Origin: Spartobacteria bacterium
GTDB taxonomy: Bacteria; Verrucomicrobiota; Verrucomicrobiia; Chthoniobacterales; UBA6821
Assembly: GCA_947466005.1 (NCBI GenBank)
Contig: CANIBV010000080.1
Location: forward strand, 1-7,699
DNA length: 7,699 nucleotides
Reading direction: 5' to 3'
The notes beneath the pieces were generated by a model, which was given only the letters and a program-made list of their open reading frames with translations, was not told the origin of the DNA and made no database searches. The position numbers and the translations under genes were made by a program. Below, one piece after another: positions 1 to 5,354 of the stretch (position 1 is its first letter; each line of letters begins with the position of its first letter).

Positions 1-420
1 GGGAAGGCAATCCAAGAACATGGGGCACCTGCCTATCTGCGAAGCGACAACGGGAGCGAGTTCATCGCCAAGGCAGTCCAAGCATGGCTTTCGGAGAATG
101 CGATCAAGACGATCTATATCGATCCTAGCAGCCCATGGCAGAACGGCTACGTGGAGAGCTTCCATGGACGCCTCCGTGATGAATGTCTCAATAGGGAGCA
201 GTTCTGGACCCTCACCGAGGCTCGCGTGGTGATCGAGGATTACCGCACTGAATACAATACCTTCAGGCCGCACAGCAAACTGGGCTATCTAAGCCCAGAA
301 CGCTTTGCGGCAAGGAAGAGAGCACCATCTCCGTCTCCGGTCGGCCTACGGCCACCCTACGCCGGAGATGGACAACCCAACAACAACCCACTAGAAACCA
401 AAACACCCCTCAAAGACTAA
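1..420 (+). CDS. IS3-family transposase (OrfB), C-terminal part, 5' end outside window
   Basis: This is the C-terminal 139 residues of an IS3-family DDE transposase, the integrase-like protein that cuts and joins the ends of its insertion sequence. Frame 1 is open from the first base to the TAA at 418-420, so the gene enters from the left edge. The second catalytic Asp is seen in SDNGSEF (codon 16) and the catalytic Glu in NGYVESFHGRLRDECLN (codon 52). That gives 35 residues between them, the classic D(35)E spacing of IS3 and retroviral integrases. The family tail motif YNTFRPHSKLGYLSPERFA follows. The last 35 or so residues are low-complexity and Pro/Asn-rich, as is common in this family. 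The first catalytic Asp and OrfA lie outside the window, so it cannot be told whether the element is intact. The stop sits about 33 bp before the presumed right end of the element. Confidence 0.93.
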   Translation, partial: GKAIQEHGAPAYLRSDNGSEFIAKAVQAWLSENAIKTIYIDPSSPWQNGYVESFHGRLRDECLNREQFWTLTEARVVIEDYRTEYNTFRPHSKLGYLSPERFAARKRAPSPSPVGLRPPYAGDGQPNNNPLETKTPLKD

Positions 421-426
421 CTCTCA

Positions 427-453
427 GGTGGTCCAACTTCCCGAGTCCCGTCA
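427..453 (+). repeat. Putative right terminal inverted repeat of the IS3-family element
   Basis: The stretch begins GGTGGTCCAACTTCC and ends CCCGTCA, shortly after the transposase stop. Read from the outside inwards it starts TGACGGGACTCGGG and continues GTTGGACCACC, the TGA...GGACC style usual for IS3-family ends. Carbonic anhydrase homology starts at or next to its last base, which supports placing the boundary near 453. The left repeat is outside the window, so this is inferred from position and style only. Confidence 0.55.
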
Positions 454-827
454 AAATCATTGTCTGCGGTCATTATGGATGTGGTGGCGTGCTTGCCACA
501 CTTCGGGGCGAGCGTGTCGGACTGGCGGATAACTGGCTGCGCCATGTGGATGACGTGCGGCAGAAGCACGATGCGCTTCTATCCCGTTGGGAAAACGAGA
601 CGGATAAGCTCAATCATCTCTGCGAACTCAACGTCATTGAGCAGGTGGCCAACGTCTGCAAGACAACGGTCGTGCGCGATGCCTGGGAGAGGGGGCAGGA
701 ACTCACCGTCCATGGTTGGATCTACGGAATGCGTGATGGACTGCTCCGTGATCTCCACGCCAGTGCCACCTCCATCACCGAGGCCTGCAGCTCCTACCAG
801 CAGGCCATTGCGACGCTTCCTGAATAA
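454..827 (+). pseudogene. can: Beta-carbonic anhydrase, C-terminal half, 5' part lost at IS junction
   Basis: The frame ending at TAA 825-827 encodes the C-terminal part of a Can-type beta-carbonic anhydrase, which interconverts CO2 and bicarbonate. Homology starts right at the IS end with KIIVCGHYGCGG (His codon 471-473 and Cys codon 480-482 are two zinc ligands). It continues through DNWLRH, KLNHLCELNVIEQV, AWERGQELTVHGWIYG and DGLLRDL, closely matching E. coli Can as I remember it. About 90 N-terminal residues of a roughly 220-residue enzyme are missing. They include the CxDSR segment with the other zinc-ligand Cys and the catalytic Asp-Arg pair. A GTG at 489 could open a 112-residue frame, but that would also omit the His and Cys, so the product could not be an active carbonic anhydrase. 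The reading frame of the remnant has no stops, which suggests recent disruption. The 5' half may lie on the other side of the IS, outside the window. Confidence 0.88.
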
Positions 828-848
828 AAAATAAGTCGAGAGACGACT
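824..848 (-). terminator. Weak possible intrinsic terminator for the minus-strand rhodanese
   Basis: A 5-bp perfect stem (AGTCG at 834-838 with CGACT at 844-848, loop AGAGA) is followed on the minus strand by a run read as TTATTTTTT. It lies just past the rhodanese stop codon, where a terminator would be expected, and overlaps the stop of the carbonic anhydrase remnant. The stem is short and not especially GC-rich, so efficiency is doubtful. Confidence 0.3.
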
Positions 849-861
849 GTCGAGGGCTCTA

Positions 862-1242
862 CTATTTCTCAGTTGCTTCCCCGGCCGCTTTCCAGCCAGA
901 GATTCCTGGTTTGAAATGCTGCACATTCGTGTAGCCGAGCTTTTGGGCAGCCTCAGCGGCACGTGCGTAAGCTCCACAGTGTGCGCTGCCGCAGTAGGCG
1001 ACAATCAGTGAGCCCTTATCAGTTGGGAGAAGCGTGGCAAGATCCGCCGTGTGAGCCGTGTAGTCGATGGCTCCGGGAATGTGGCCGTTGGCATAGGTCA
1101 CGGGACCATTCACATCAAGGAGTGTCACCTTTTTCGATGCGATCGCTGATTTCAGGTCAGCAAGGCTGATTTCTGAGAATGAGCCGGCAAAGGCATTGAG
1201 TGAGAGGAGTGCTGTGACGAGGAGGGGAAGAAACTTCTTCAT
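862..1242 (-). CDS. Exported single-domain rhodanese-like protein
   Basis: A 126-residue secreted rhodanese-fold protein. Such proteins carry a reactive Cys that can accept sulfane sulfur; the physiological substrate is unknown here. The N-terminus MKKFLPLLVTALLSLNAFA is a clear signal peptide with likely cleavage after Ala19, so the mature protein should be periplasmic. The family hallmarks are present: LLDVNGP near residue 42, GHIPGAIDY at 53-61, the active-site loop VAYCGSAHC with Cys84, and the closing GISGWKAAG at 113-121. A second Cys (Cys89) sits within the loop region and could form a disulfide with Cys84. The ATG at 1242 is preferred; an in-frame TTG at 1248 would add two residues. 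No Shine-Dalgarno site is visible. The gene lies 68 bp downstream of the acid phosphatase stop on the same strand and may share its transcript. Function beyond the fold is unassigned. Confidence 0.88.
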   Translation of the reverse strand: MKKFLPLLVTALLSLNAFAGSFSEISLADLKSAIASKKVTLLDVNGPVTYANGHIPGAIDYTAHTADLATLLPTDKGSLIVAYCGSAHCGAYARAAEAAQKLGYTNVQHFKPGISGWKAAGEATEK

Positions 1243-1310
1243 CGGCAAAAAATAACGGAAAATTCAGATGCTGCAACTGATAAGTGATTTTGCAATTCTT
1301 CAAGCGGGTT

Positions 1311-2027
1311 CTATCTCGACCACTCTGATTGCCTTAATGATTCCAGATCCGCTTTGAAATAAGGATCCTTCATCAGCTCACGGTAGAGACTCTCGGCCAG
1401 GACACGGGATGCCATCATGTCGCTGGGGTAGTGCATGCCACCTAGGACGCGATCATCGCAGACCTGCATGGCCGAGGAGAGGAAGGCGTTACGATGTGAA
1501 GGATCGAGTGTTCCCAGAACAAGGGCGAAGAGCCACGCCCTAGTGGAGTGGCCGCTGGGATAGGACCATCCATGTTCCTCGGTGACGAACTCCTTCACGA
1601 GACCCGGGTAGGCCTTGTAGGGGCGCTCACGCTTGTAGCGATCCTTCAGGTAGTTCTTTCTGGCGTTGGCCTCTTCCCCGAGGTGCCGGAAGAATTTATC
1701 CGTCTTGGGAAACGCTGCGACGGAGAATCTCTCACCAAGTGACTCCCGGTAGGTGAAGACAGTGAAGCCGACAGTTTTCTCCGCGTGATCCAGTACTGCC
1801 TGAGTAGGGTGATCCTGGAGTGCAAGCACCGCATCAAGATCCGCCTGGGCGGAGGGAGATCCCGGGGAGGGCGGAGGGGAAATCAGTTCAAGAAAGGATT
1901 CATTGGGAGGGAGAATCCATGCCGGACTGCTCTCCTTGGCCTGTGCCTGAACGCACAGGAGCAGGATGGCGATGAAGCAGAACCGCAGTGCGGCAGGGTA
2001 TCGGCGATAATTCTTCATTTCTCTCAT
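1311..2027 (-). CDS. Class A non-specific acid phosphatase (PAP2 family), exported
   Basis: A 238-residue periplasmic phosphomonoesterase of the vanadate-dependent haloperoxidase/PAP2 superfamily, of the PhoN/PhoC class A type. It probably removes phosphate from a range of organic phosphoesters. A signal peptide is visible (basic start, FCFIAILLLCVQAQA, cleavage near residue 30). The three-part active site is complete: KDRYKRERP fits K-x6-R-P (Lys128, Arg135, Pro136); SYPSGHST carries the PSGH motif with His160; and RVLGGMHYPSD fits R-x5-H-x3-D (Arg193, nucleophile His199, Asp203). Length is typical for class A enzymes and there are no transmembrane helices beyond the signal, unlike PAP2 lipid phosphatases. 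The start could be ATG 2027 (used here) or ATG 2018, three codons later. Neither has a convincing ribosome site. The rhodanese lies immediately downstream on the same strand. Confidence 0.92.
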   Translation of the reverse strand: MREMKNYRRYPAALRFCFIAILLLCVQAQAKESSPAWILPPNESFLELISPPPSPGSPSAQADLDAVLALQDHPTQAVLDHAEKTVGFTVFTYRESLGERFSVAAFPKTDKFFRHLGEEANARKNYLKDRYKRERPYKAYPGLVKEFVTEEHGWSYPSGHSTRAWLFALVLGTLDPSHRNAFLSSAMQVCDDRVLGGMHYPSDMMASRVLAESLYRELMKDPYFKADLESLRQSEWSR

Positions 2028-2154
2028 AGACAGAGGGGAGCATTTGGCGTCATTGCCGGGGAGTCAAGAAGGGGGCATCTGTCATTGAGTTAAATGGAGA
2101 GAAGTCATTTTCCTGCGTAACAGGTCAGTCCATCCCGTGCGATTCAAGAACCGC

Positions 2155-2183
2155 TTGGCATCATCCCCCTTGTGATGCATAGT
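2155..2183 (+). promoter_or_regulatory. Likely sigma70-type promoter of tRNA-Leu
   Basis: TTGGCA at 2155-2160 matches the -35 consensus at five of six bases. After a 17-bp spacer comes CATAGT at 2178-2183, matching the -10 consensus at four of six. The tRNA 5' end begins 12 bp after the -10 box, leaving room for a very short leader. Confidence 0.5.
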
Positions 2184-2194
2184 TCTGAACCCGT

Positions 2195-2279
2195 GCCGGC
2201 GTGGCGGAATTGGCAGACGCGCCGGACTCAAAATCCGGTATCGCAAGATGTGTCGGTTCGAACCCGACCGCCGGTACCA
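2195..2279 (+). tRNA. tRNA-Leu, anticodon CAA
   Basis: An 85-nt class II tRNA with genome-encoded CCA. The acceptor strands GCCGGCG and CGCCGGT pair over seven bases, with a G-U at the first pair, followed by discriminator A2276 and CCA 2277-2279. The D-arm sequence TGGCGGAATTGGCAGACGC is the standard leucine form. The anticodon stem CCGGA/TCCGG encloses the loop CTCAAAA with CAA at 2229-2231, which reads UUG leucine codons. A long variable arm (about 2239-2251) precedes the T arm with stem GTCGG/CCGAC and loop TTCGAAC. All parts are intact. Confidence 0.97.
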
Positions 2280-2282
2280 TTT

Positions 2283-2326
2283 ACCCCTAGAAGCCCATTA
2301 AAAGGCTCTTCTAGGGGTTTTTCTTT
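2283..2326 (+). terminator. Intrinsic terminator after tRNA-Leu
   Basis: The arm ACCCCTAGAAGCC (2283-2295) pairs with GGCTCTTCTAGGGGT (2304-2318), giving a 13-bp stem interrupted by a 2-nt bulge, with a short A-rich loop. It is followed directly by a T-rich run (2318-2326). It begins 3 bp after the tRNA CCA end, so it very likely ends the tRNA transcript. Confidence 0.9.
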
Positions 2327-2568
2327 GTGTAAGGCGGGAAATCAACCTAATGGGCCTTATGAAGGCTCAATGATGAAAAACGGCATTCGCCTCTAAATCG
2401 TGACAACGATTTGGTGACATTGATCGGGTGCGTGGCGGGGGTAGCAGATGGGAATGGCTTCATGGAAGAAAGCACAGGTTTCCAATGTCTTGAACCTGTA
2501 CCGAATGCAGGTTTGAGCTGAAGGCAGATTTGTCTTCCCCGGGATTCACGGCTACTTGGTTCACTTTG

Positions 2569-2584
2569 TAACCTTCTAACCTTC
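2569..2584 (+). repeat. Perfect 8-bp tandem duplication (TAACCTTC x2)
   Basis: Two adjacent identical copies of TAACCTTC. It sits at the start of a roughly 180-bp pyrimidine-rich zone leading to the UDP-xylose synthase start, together with two blocks of 7-base units. Confidence 0.8.
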
Positions 2585-2606
2585 CAGCGTCTCATTCCCC
2601 GTCACT

Positions 2607-2634
2607 GATTGCCCACCTCCGATTGCCTATTGCC
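2607..2634 (+). repeat. Degenerate heptanucleotide repeat block (GATTGCC-type)
   Basis: Four consecutive 7-base units, of which the first and third are GATTGCC and the fourth is TATTGCC; the second has diverged to CACCTCC. The 7-base period is the same as in the block just before the downstream start codon. Confidence 0.6.
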
Positions 2635-2709
2635 CCCCTCGGGAGCAAGGGCTCATGCATTCGACTAAATTCTGAATCTTGACCCCGAAATTCTTTTCCC
2701 TTCGGATGT

Positions 2710-2744
2710 TTTCGCTTTTCGCCGTTCGCCTTTCGCCTTTCACT
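2710..2744 (+). repeat. Heptanucleotide tandem repeat (TTTCGCC-type, five units) before the UDP-xylose synthase start
   Basis: Five 7-base units in unbroken register. Two are exactly TTTCGCC and the first four differ from it by at most one base; the fifth is TTTCACT. The block ends 6 bp before the ATG at 2751, in the place where a ribosome-binding site would normally sit. No purine-rich Shine-Dalgarno sequence is present. Confidence 0.8.
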
Positions 2745-2750
2745 TTCCCC

Positions 2751-3683
2751 ATGCGTATCCTCATCACCGGCGGAGCCGGATTCCTTGGTTCCCACCTCAG
2801 TGACCGCCTGATCGAACAGGGGAACGAAGTCATCTGCCTCGACAACTTCTTCACCGGACGCAAGGCCAACATTCAGCACCTTCTGGGTAACCCCCGCTTC
2901 GAGCTCGTCCGCCACGACGTCATCGATCCCTTCAAGTTCGAGGTCGACCGAATCTACAACCTTGCCTGCCCTGCTTCGCCGCCGCACTACCAGTACAACC
3001 CCATCAAGACCATGAAGACCTCCGTGGTCGGGGCCATCAACTGCCTCGGCCTCGCCAAGCGGGTAAAGGCACGCGTCTTCCAGGCCTCCACCTCCGAGGT
3101 CTACGGGGATCCCACCGTTCACCCCCAGCAGGAAGCCTACTGGGGCAACGTCAACCCAATCGGCCTCCGCTCCTGCTACGACGAGGGGAAGCGCGCTGCG
3201 GAGACACTCTTCTTCGACTACCACCGCGAGAACGGCGTCGACATCCGCGTCATCCGCATCTTCAACACCTACGGACCGCGCATGCTTGCCGACGACGGCC
3301 GTGTCGTCTCCAACTTCATCGTCCAGGCGCTCCAGGGCAAGGACCTCACTGTCTACGGCGAGGGATCCCAGACCCGCTCCTTCTGCTACGTCGACGACCT
3401 TGTTGACGGCTTCATGCGCTTCATGGAGCAGGAAAAGATCGTCGGCCCCATGAACCTCGGCAACCCTGGTGAGTTCACCATGCTCCAGTTGGCTGAGCTC
3501 GTGATTAAGAAAGTCGCTGGCAAGAGCAAGATCACCCACCTCCCTCTTCCCGCCGACGATCCCAAGCAGCGCCAACCCGACATCACCCTCGCCAAGTCAA
3601 CCCTCGGATGGGAACCCAAAGTCCAGCTCGAGCAGGGCATCGAAAAGACCATCGCGTATTTCAAATCCGCCCTCGCCAAGTAA
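2751..3683 (+). CDS. uxs: UDP-glucuronate decarboxylase (UDP-xylose synthase)
   Basis: A 310-residue cytoplasmic short-chain dehydrogenase/reductase of the extended type. It uses tightly bound NAD to oxidise, decarboxylate and re-reduce UDP-glucuronate to UDP-xylose. The Rossmann motif GGAGFLGS (residues 7-14) starts almost at the N-terminus. The catalytic set is visible: Thr114 and Glu116 in ASTSEVYGD, and Tyr143 and Lys147 in SCYDEGKR (YxxxK). Other UXS hallmarks are YNLACPASPPHYQ, GNVNPIG, FNTYGPRM, DDGRVVSNFI and the TRSFCYVDDLVDG segment. The usual family text GPRSCYDEGKR reads GLRSCYDEGKR here, a mild change. The ATG at 2751 is chosen because the fold begins there; an upstream in-frame TTG at 2679 would add 24 residues encoded by the heptad repeat. 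It lies 60 bp before UDP-glucose dehydrogenase, which makes its substrate. Codon use is strongly C-ending, suggesting good expression. Confidence 0.95.
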   Translation: MRILITGGAGFLGSHLSDRLIEQGNEVICLDNFFTGRKANIQHLLGNPRFELVRHDVIDPFKFEVDRIYNLACPASPPHYQYNPIKTMKTSVVGAINCLGLAKRVKARVFQASTSEVYGDPTVHPQQEAYWGNVNPIGLRSCYDEGKRAAETLFFDYHRENGVDIRVIRIFNTYGPRMLADDGRVVSNFIVQALQGKDLTVYGEGSQTRSFCYVDDLVDGFMRFMEQEKIVGPMNLGNPGEFTMLQLAELVIKKVAGKSKITHLPLPADDPKQRQPDITLAKSTLGWEPKVQLEQGIEKTIAYFKSALAK

Positions 3684-3706
3684 GCCTGGCTCTTCGATTT
3701 AGTAAA

Positions 3707-3734
3707 TTTCAGCTTTCAGGTCTCAAGTTTCTTC
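3707..3734 (+). repeat. Heptanucleotide repeat (TTTCAGC-type, four units) before the UDP-glucose dehydrogenase start
   Basis: Four 7-base units in register: TTTCAGC and TTTCAGG, then two that diverge while keeping the TxTC core. The block is followed by a C/T run up to the ATG at 3744. As with the upstream gene, there is no Shine-Dalgarno site between the repeat and the start codon. Confidence 0.65.
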
Positions 3735-3743
3735 CTTCCTTTT

Positions 3744-5126
3744 ATGCCGACTCCCTCCCACTCCCTCTCCATCTGCTGTCTCGGTGCCGGTTATGTCGGC
3801 GGTCCCACCATGGCCATGATTGCCGCCAAGTGCCCCGACATCCGTGTCACCGTCTGTGATCCCAACGAGCAGCGCATCGCCGCATGGAACAGCGACACCC
3901 TTCCCATTTATGAGCCCGGCCTCCAAGAGGTTGTCGAGTCGGCCCGCGGAAAGAACCTCTTCTTCTCAACCGACGTCAAGGGAGCCATCAAGGAAGCCTC
4001 CATCATCTTCGTCAGTGTCGGCACCCCGACCAAGACCTACGGCGTCGGAGCAGGCCGTGCCGCTGATCTCAAGTACATCGAGGCTGCCGCACGCATGATC
4101 GCCGAGGTCGCCGAGGGCCCCAAGATCATCGTCGAAAAGAGCACCATTCCTGTGAAGACCGCCGAGGCCATGCTCACCATTCTCCGGTCTAACTCAAAGA
4201 ACGGCACCTTCCAAGTCCTCTCCAATCCCGAGTTCCTCGCAGAGGGGACTGCCATTGAGGACCTGAATAATCCTGACCGCGTCTTGATCGGCGGCGAGCA
4301 GACCCCCGAGGGCCTTGCAGCCATCGAGAAAATCGTCGCCATCTACGCCCGCTGGATCCCGCGCGACCGGATCCTAACCACCAACCTATGGTCCTCCGAG
4401 CTCTCCAAGCTCGTAGCCAACGCCTTCCTCGCCCAGCGCATCTCCTCCATCAACTCCATCTCCGCCCTCTGCGAGGCTACTGGGGCCGATGTAGATGAGG
4501 TTGGCCGCGCCATTGGCAAAGACTCCCGCATCGGTCCCAAGTTTCTGAAGGCCTCCGTTGGCTACGGCGGATCCTGCTTCCAGAAAGACATTCTCAACCT
4601 CACCTACCTCTGCCAGCACTTCGGACTCCCCGAGGTTGCCGCCTATTGGGAGAGTGTCGTCAAGATCAACGACTGGCAGAAGTCCCGCTTCAGCGGCCGC
4701 ATCGTCCGCGACCTTTTCAATACTGTCAGCGGCAAGCACATCGGCATCCTAGGTTTCGCCTTCAAGAAGGACACCAACGACACCCGCGAGACTGCAGCCA
4801 TCGCCGTCTGCCGCGACCTCCTTGCCGAGGGAGCCAAGGTTTACGTCTACGACCCGCAGGTCGGTGAAGAGCAGATCCGTGCCGATGTTCTTGGCACGGG
4901 AACCAATCCCAACCTCATTGTGGTCAAGACCGCCCTGGAGGCCTGCGATAGTGCTCACGCTGTGGCCATCCTCACCGAGTGGGACGAGTTCAAAGATCTT
5001 GATTTCAAGAAAATCTACGACGGCATGCTCAAGCCGGCCTTCATCTTTGACGGCCGAAATATCTTGCCTCACGCCAAGCTCAAGGAAATCGGCTTCCGCG
5101 TTTTTGCGATCGGGAAGACGGTGTAG
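3744..5126 (+). CDS. ugd: UDP-glucose 6-dehydrogenase, eukaryote-like type
   Basis: A 460-residue cytoplasmic enzyme that oxidises UDP-glucose twice with NAD to give UDP-glucuronate. The N-terminal NAD domain starts with ICCLGAGYVGGPT (residues 10-22). Also visible are VSVGTPTKTYG (91-100), EKSTIP (131-136), NPEFLAEGTA (161-170, catalytic Glu), SSELSKLVANAFLAQRISSINSISALCEATGADV (217-250, with Lys222 and Asn226) and GYGGSCFQKD (273-282, with nucleophile Cys278 and Asp282). The C-terminal UDP-binding domain carries GFAFKKDTNDTRET and FDGRNI. Features such as NAWNS/PIYEPGL-like text, the RGKNLFFST stretch and the long SSINSISALCEATGADV block match animal and plant UGDH far better than the E. 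coli Ugd type, from memory. It follows UDP-xylose synthase by 60 bp, so the pair gives UDP-xylose from UDP-glucose. ATG 3744 is the first start compatible with the fold. Confidence 0.96.
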   Translation: MPTPSHSLSICCLGAGYVGGPTMAMIAAKCPDIRVTVCDPNEQRIAAWNSDTLPIYEPGLQEVVESARGKNLFFSTDVKGAIKEASIIFVSVGTPTKTYGVGAGRAADLKYIEAAARMIAEVAEGPKIIVEKSTIPVKTAEAMLTILRSNSKNGTFQVLSNPEFLAEGTAIEDLNNPDRVLIGGEQTPEGLAAIEKIVAIYARWIPRDRILTTNLWSSELSKLVANAFLAQRISSINSISALCEATGADVDEVGRAIGKDSRIGPKFLKASVGYGGSCFQKDILNLTYLCQHFGLPEVAAYWESVVKINDWQKSRFSGRIVRDLFNTVSGKHIGILGFAFKKDTNDTRETAAIAVCRDLLAEGAKVYVYDPQVGEEQIRADVLGTGTNPNLIVVKTALEACDSAHAVAILTEWDEFKDLDFKKIYDGMLKPAFIFDGRNILPHAKLKEIGFRVFAIGKTV

Positions 5127-5154
5127 CCGAGTCGAGGGATGAGGGCTTTATATG

Positions 5155-5168
5155 AAAAGGCAAAAGGC
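5155..5168 (-). repeat. Perfect heptanucleotide duplication (GCCTTTT x2 on minus strand)
   Basis: Two adjacent copies of AAAAGGC on the plus strand, which read GCCTTTT twice on the minus strand. Allowing for rotation of the unit, this is one base from the TTTCGCC heptad found before UDP-xylose synthase, but in the opposite orientation. It lies 28 bp after the UDP-glucose dehydrogenase stop. Confidence 0.65.
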
Positions 5169-5255
5169 GCATGGAATCGGGTGCCCGGTGATACAAGATA
5201 GACAACTTTCGGTGGCCTGAAAGGTGAATGCAGCCTTTTCGATGCATGAAGCATT

Positions 5256-5282
5256 GATTGAGATTGAGACTGGAAATTTGAA
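5256..5282 (-). repeat. Degenerate short repeat, inverted relative to the one before ugd
   Basis: The plus strand has two GATTGAG units overlapping by one base, then ACTGGAA and ATTTGAA. Its reverse complement contains AAATTTCCAGTCTCAA, which resembles the AAATTTCAG...GGTCTCAAG text at 3704-3727 before the UDP-glucose dehydrogenase start. The match is approximate. Confidence 0.45.
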
Positions 5283-5354
5283 TGTGGGGTGCCTTCCAAA
5301 GAATTGATCTTTGGGTGTTTTTTCCGTTGAAATACGACTTTATCCCATCCCCCT

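Larger units (their letters stand above)
2327..2750. other. Gene-free stretch between the tRNA terminator and UDP-xylose synthase
   Basis: I see no supportable gene in these 424 bases; small open frames here lack any recognisable family motif. It contains two small hairpins: GCCTT-ATG-AAGGC at 2354-2366, and AAATCG with CGATTT around a 6-nt loop at 2395-2412. It also holds a weak 6-bp inverted repeat (AACCTG/CAGGTT, 2493-2513) and several short tandem repeats listed separately. The promoter for the downstream gene must be in or near this region, but I could not pick one with confidence. The right half is strongly pyrimidine-rich on the plus strand. Confidence 0.6.

Noticed and set aside
489..827. 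Functional short protein starting at GTG 489
   Set aside because: It would omit all zinc ligands and catalytic residues of beta-carbonic anhydrase; the frame is open only because it is part of the truncated gene.
2039..2067. Minus-strand promoter for the acid phosphatase (TTGACT at 2067-2062)
   Set aside because: The -35 box is good, but the best -10 candidate at 17 bp matches only three of six bases and lies too close to the start codon at 2027.
2195..2279. tRNA-Leu as the attachment site of an integrated element
   Set aside because: tRNA genes often serve as integration sites, but no integrase gene and no duplicated tRNA 3' end is visible in the window.
2172..2396. 74-residue open frame on the plus strand
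   Set aside because: It runs straight through the tRNA-Leu and its terminator and has no recognisable domain; it is a by-product of those RNA features.
2679..2750. N-terminal extension of UDP-xylose synthase from a TTG
   Set aside because: The Rossmann motif starts at ATG 2751, and the extension would be translated from the repeat block (MTPKFFSLRMF...), which has no family counterpart.
2592..3575. Long (327-residue) minus-strand open frame
   Set aside because: It is the antisense shadow of UDP-xylose synthase, rich in Val, Asp, Glu and Gly as expected from the complement of a C-ending codon bias; no domain is recognisable.
4386..4739. 117-residue minus-strand frame within UDP-glucose dehydrogenase
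   Set aside because: Shadow of a strongly conserved gene; repetitive Val/Glu/Gly composition and no start signal.
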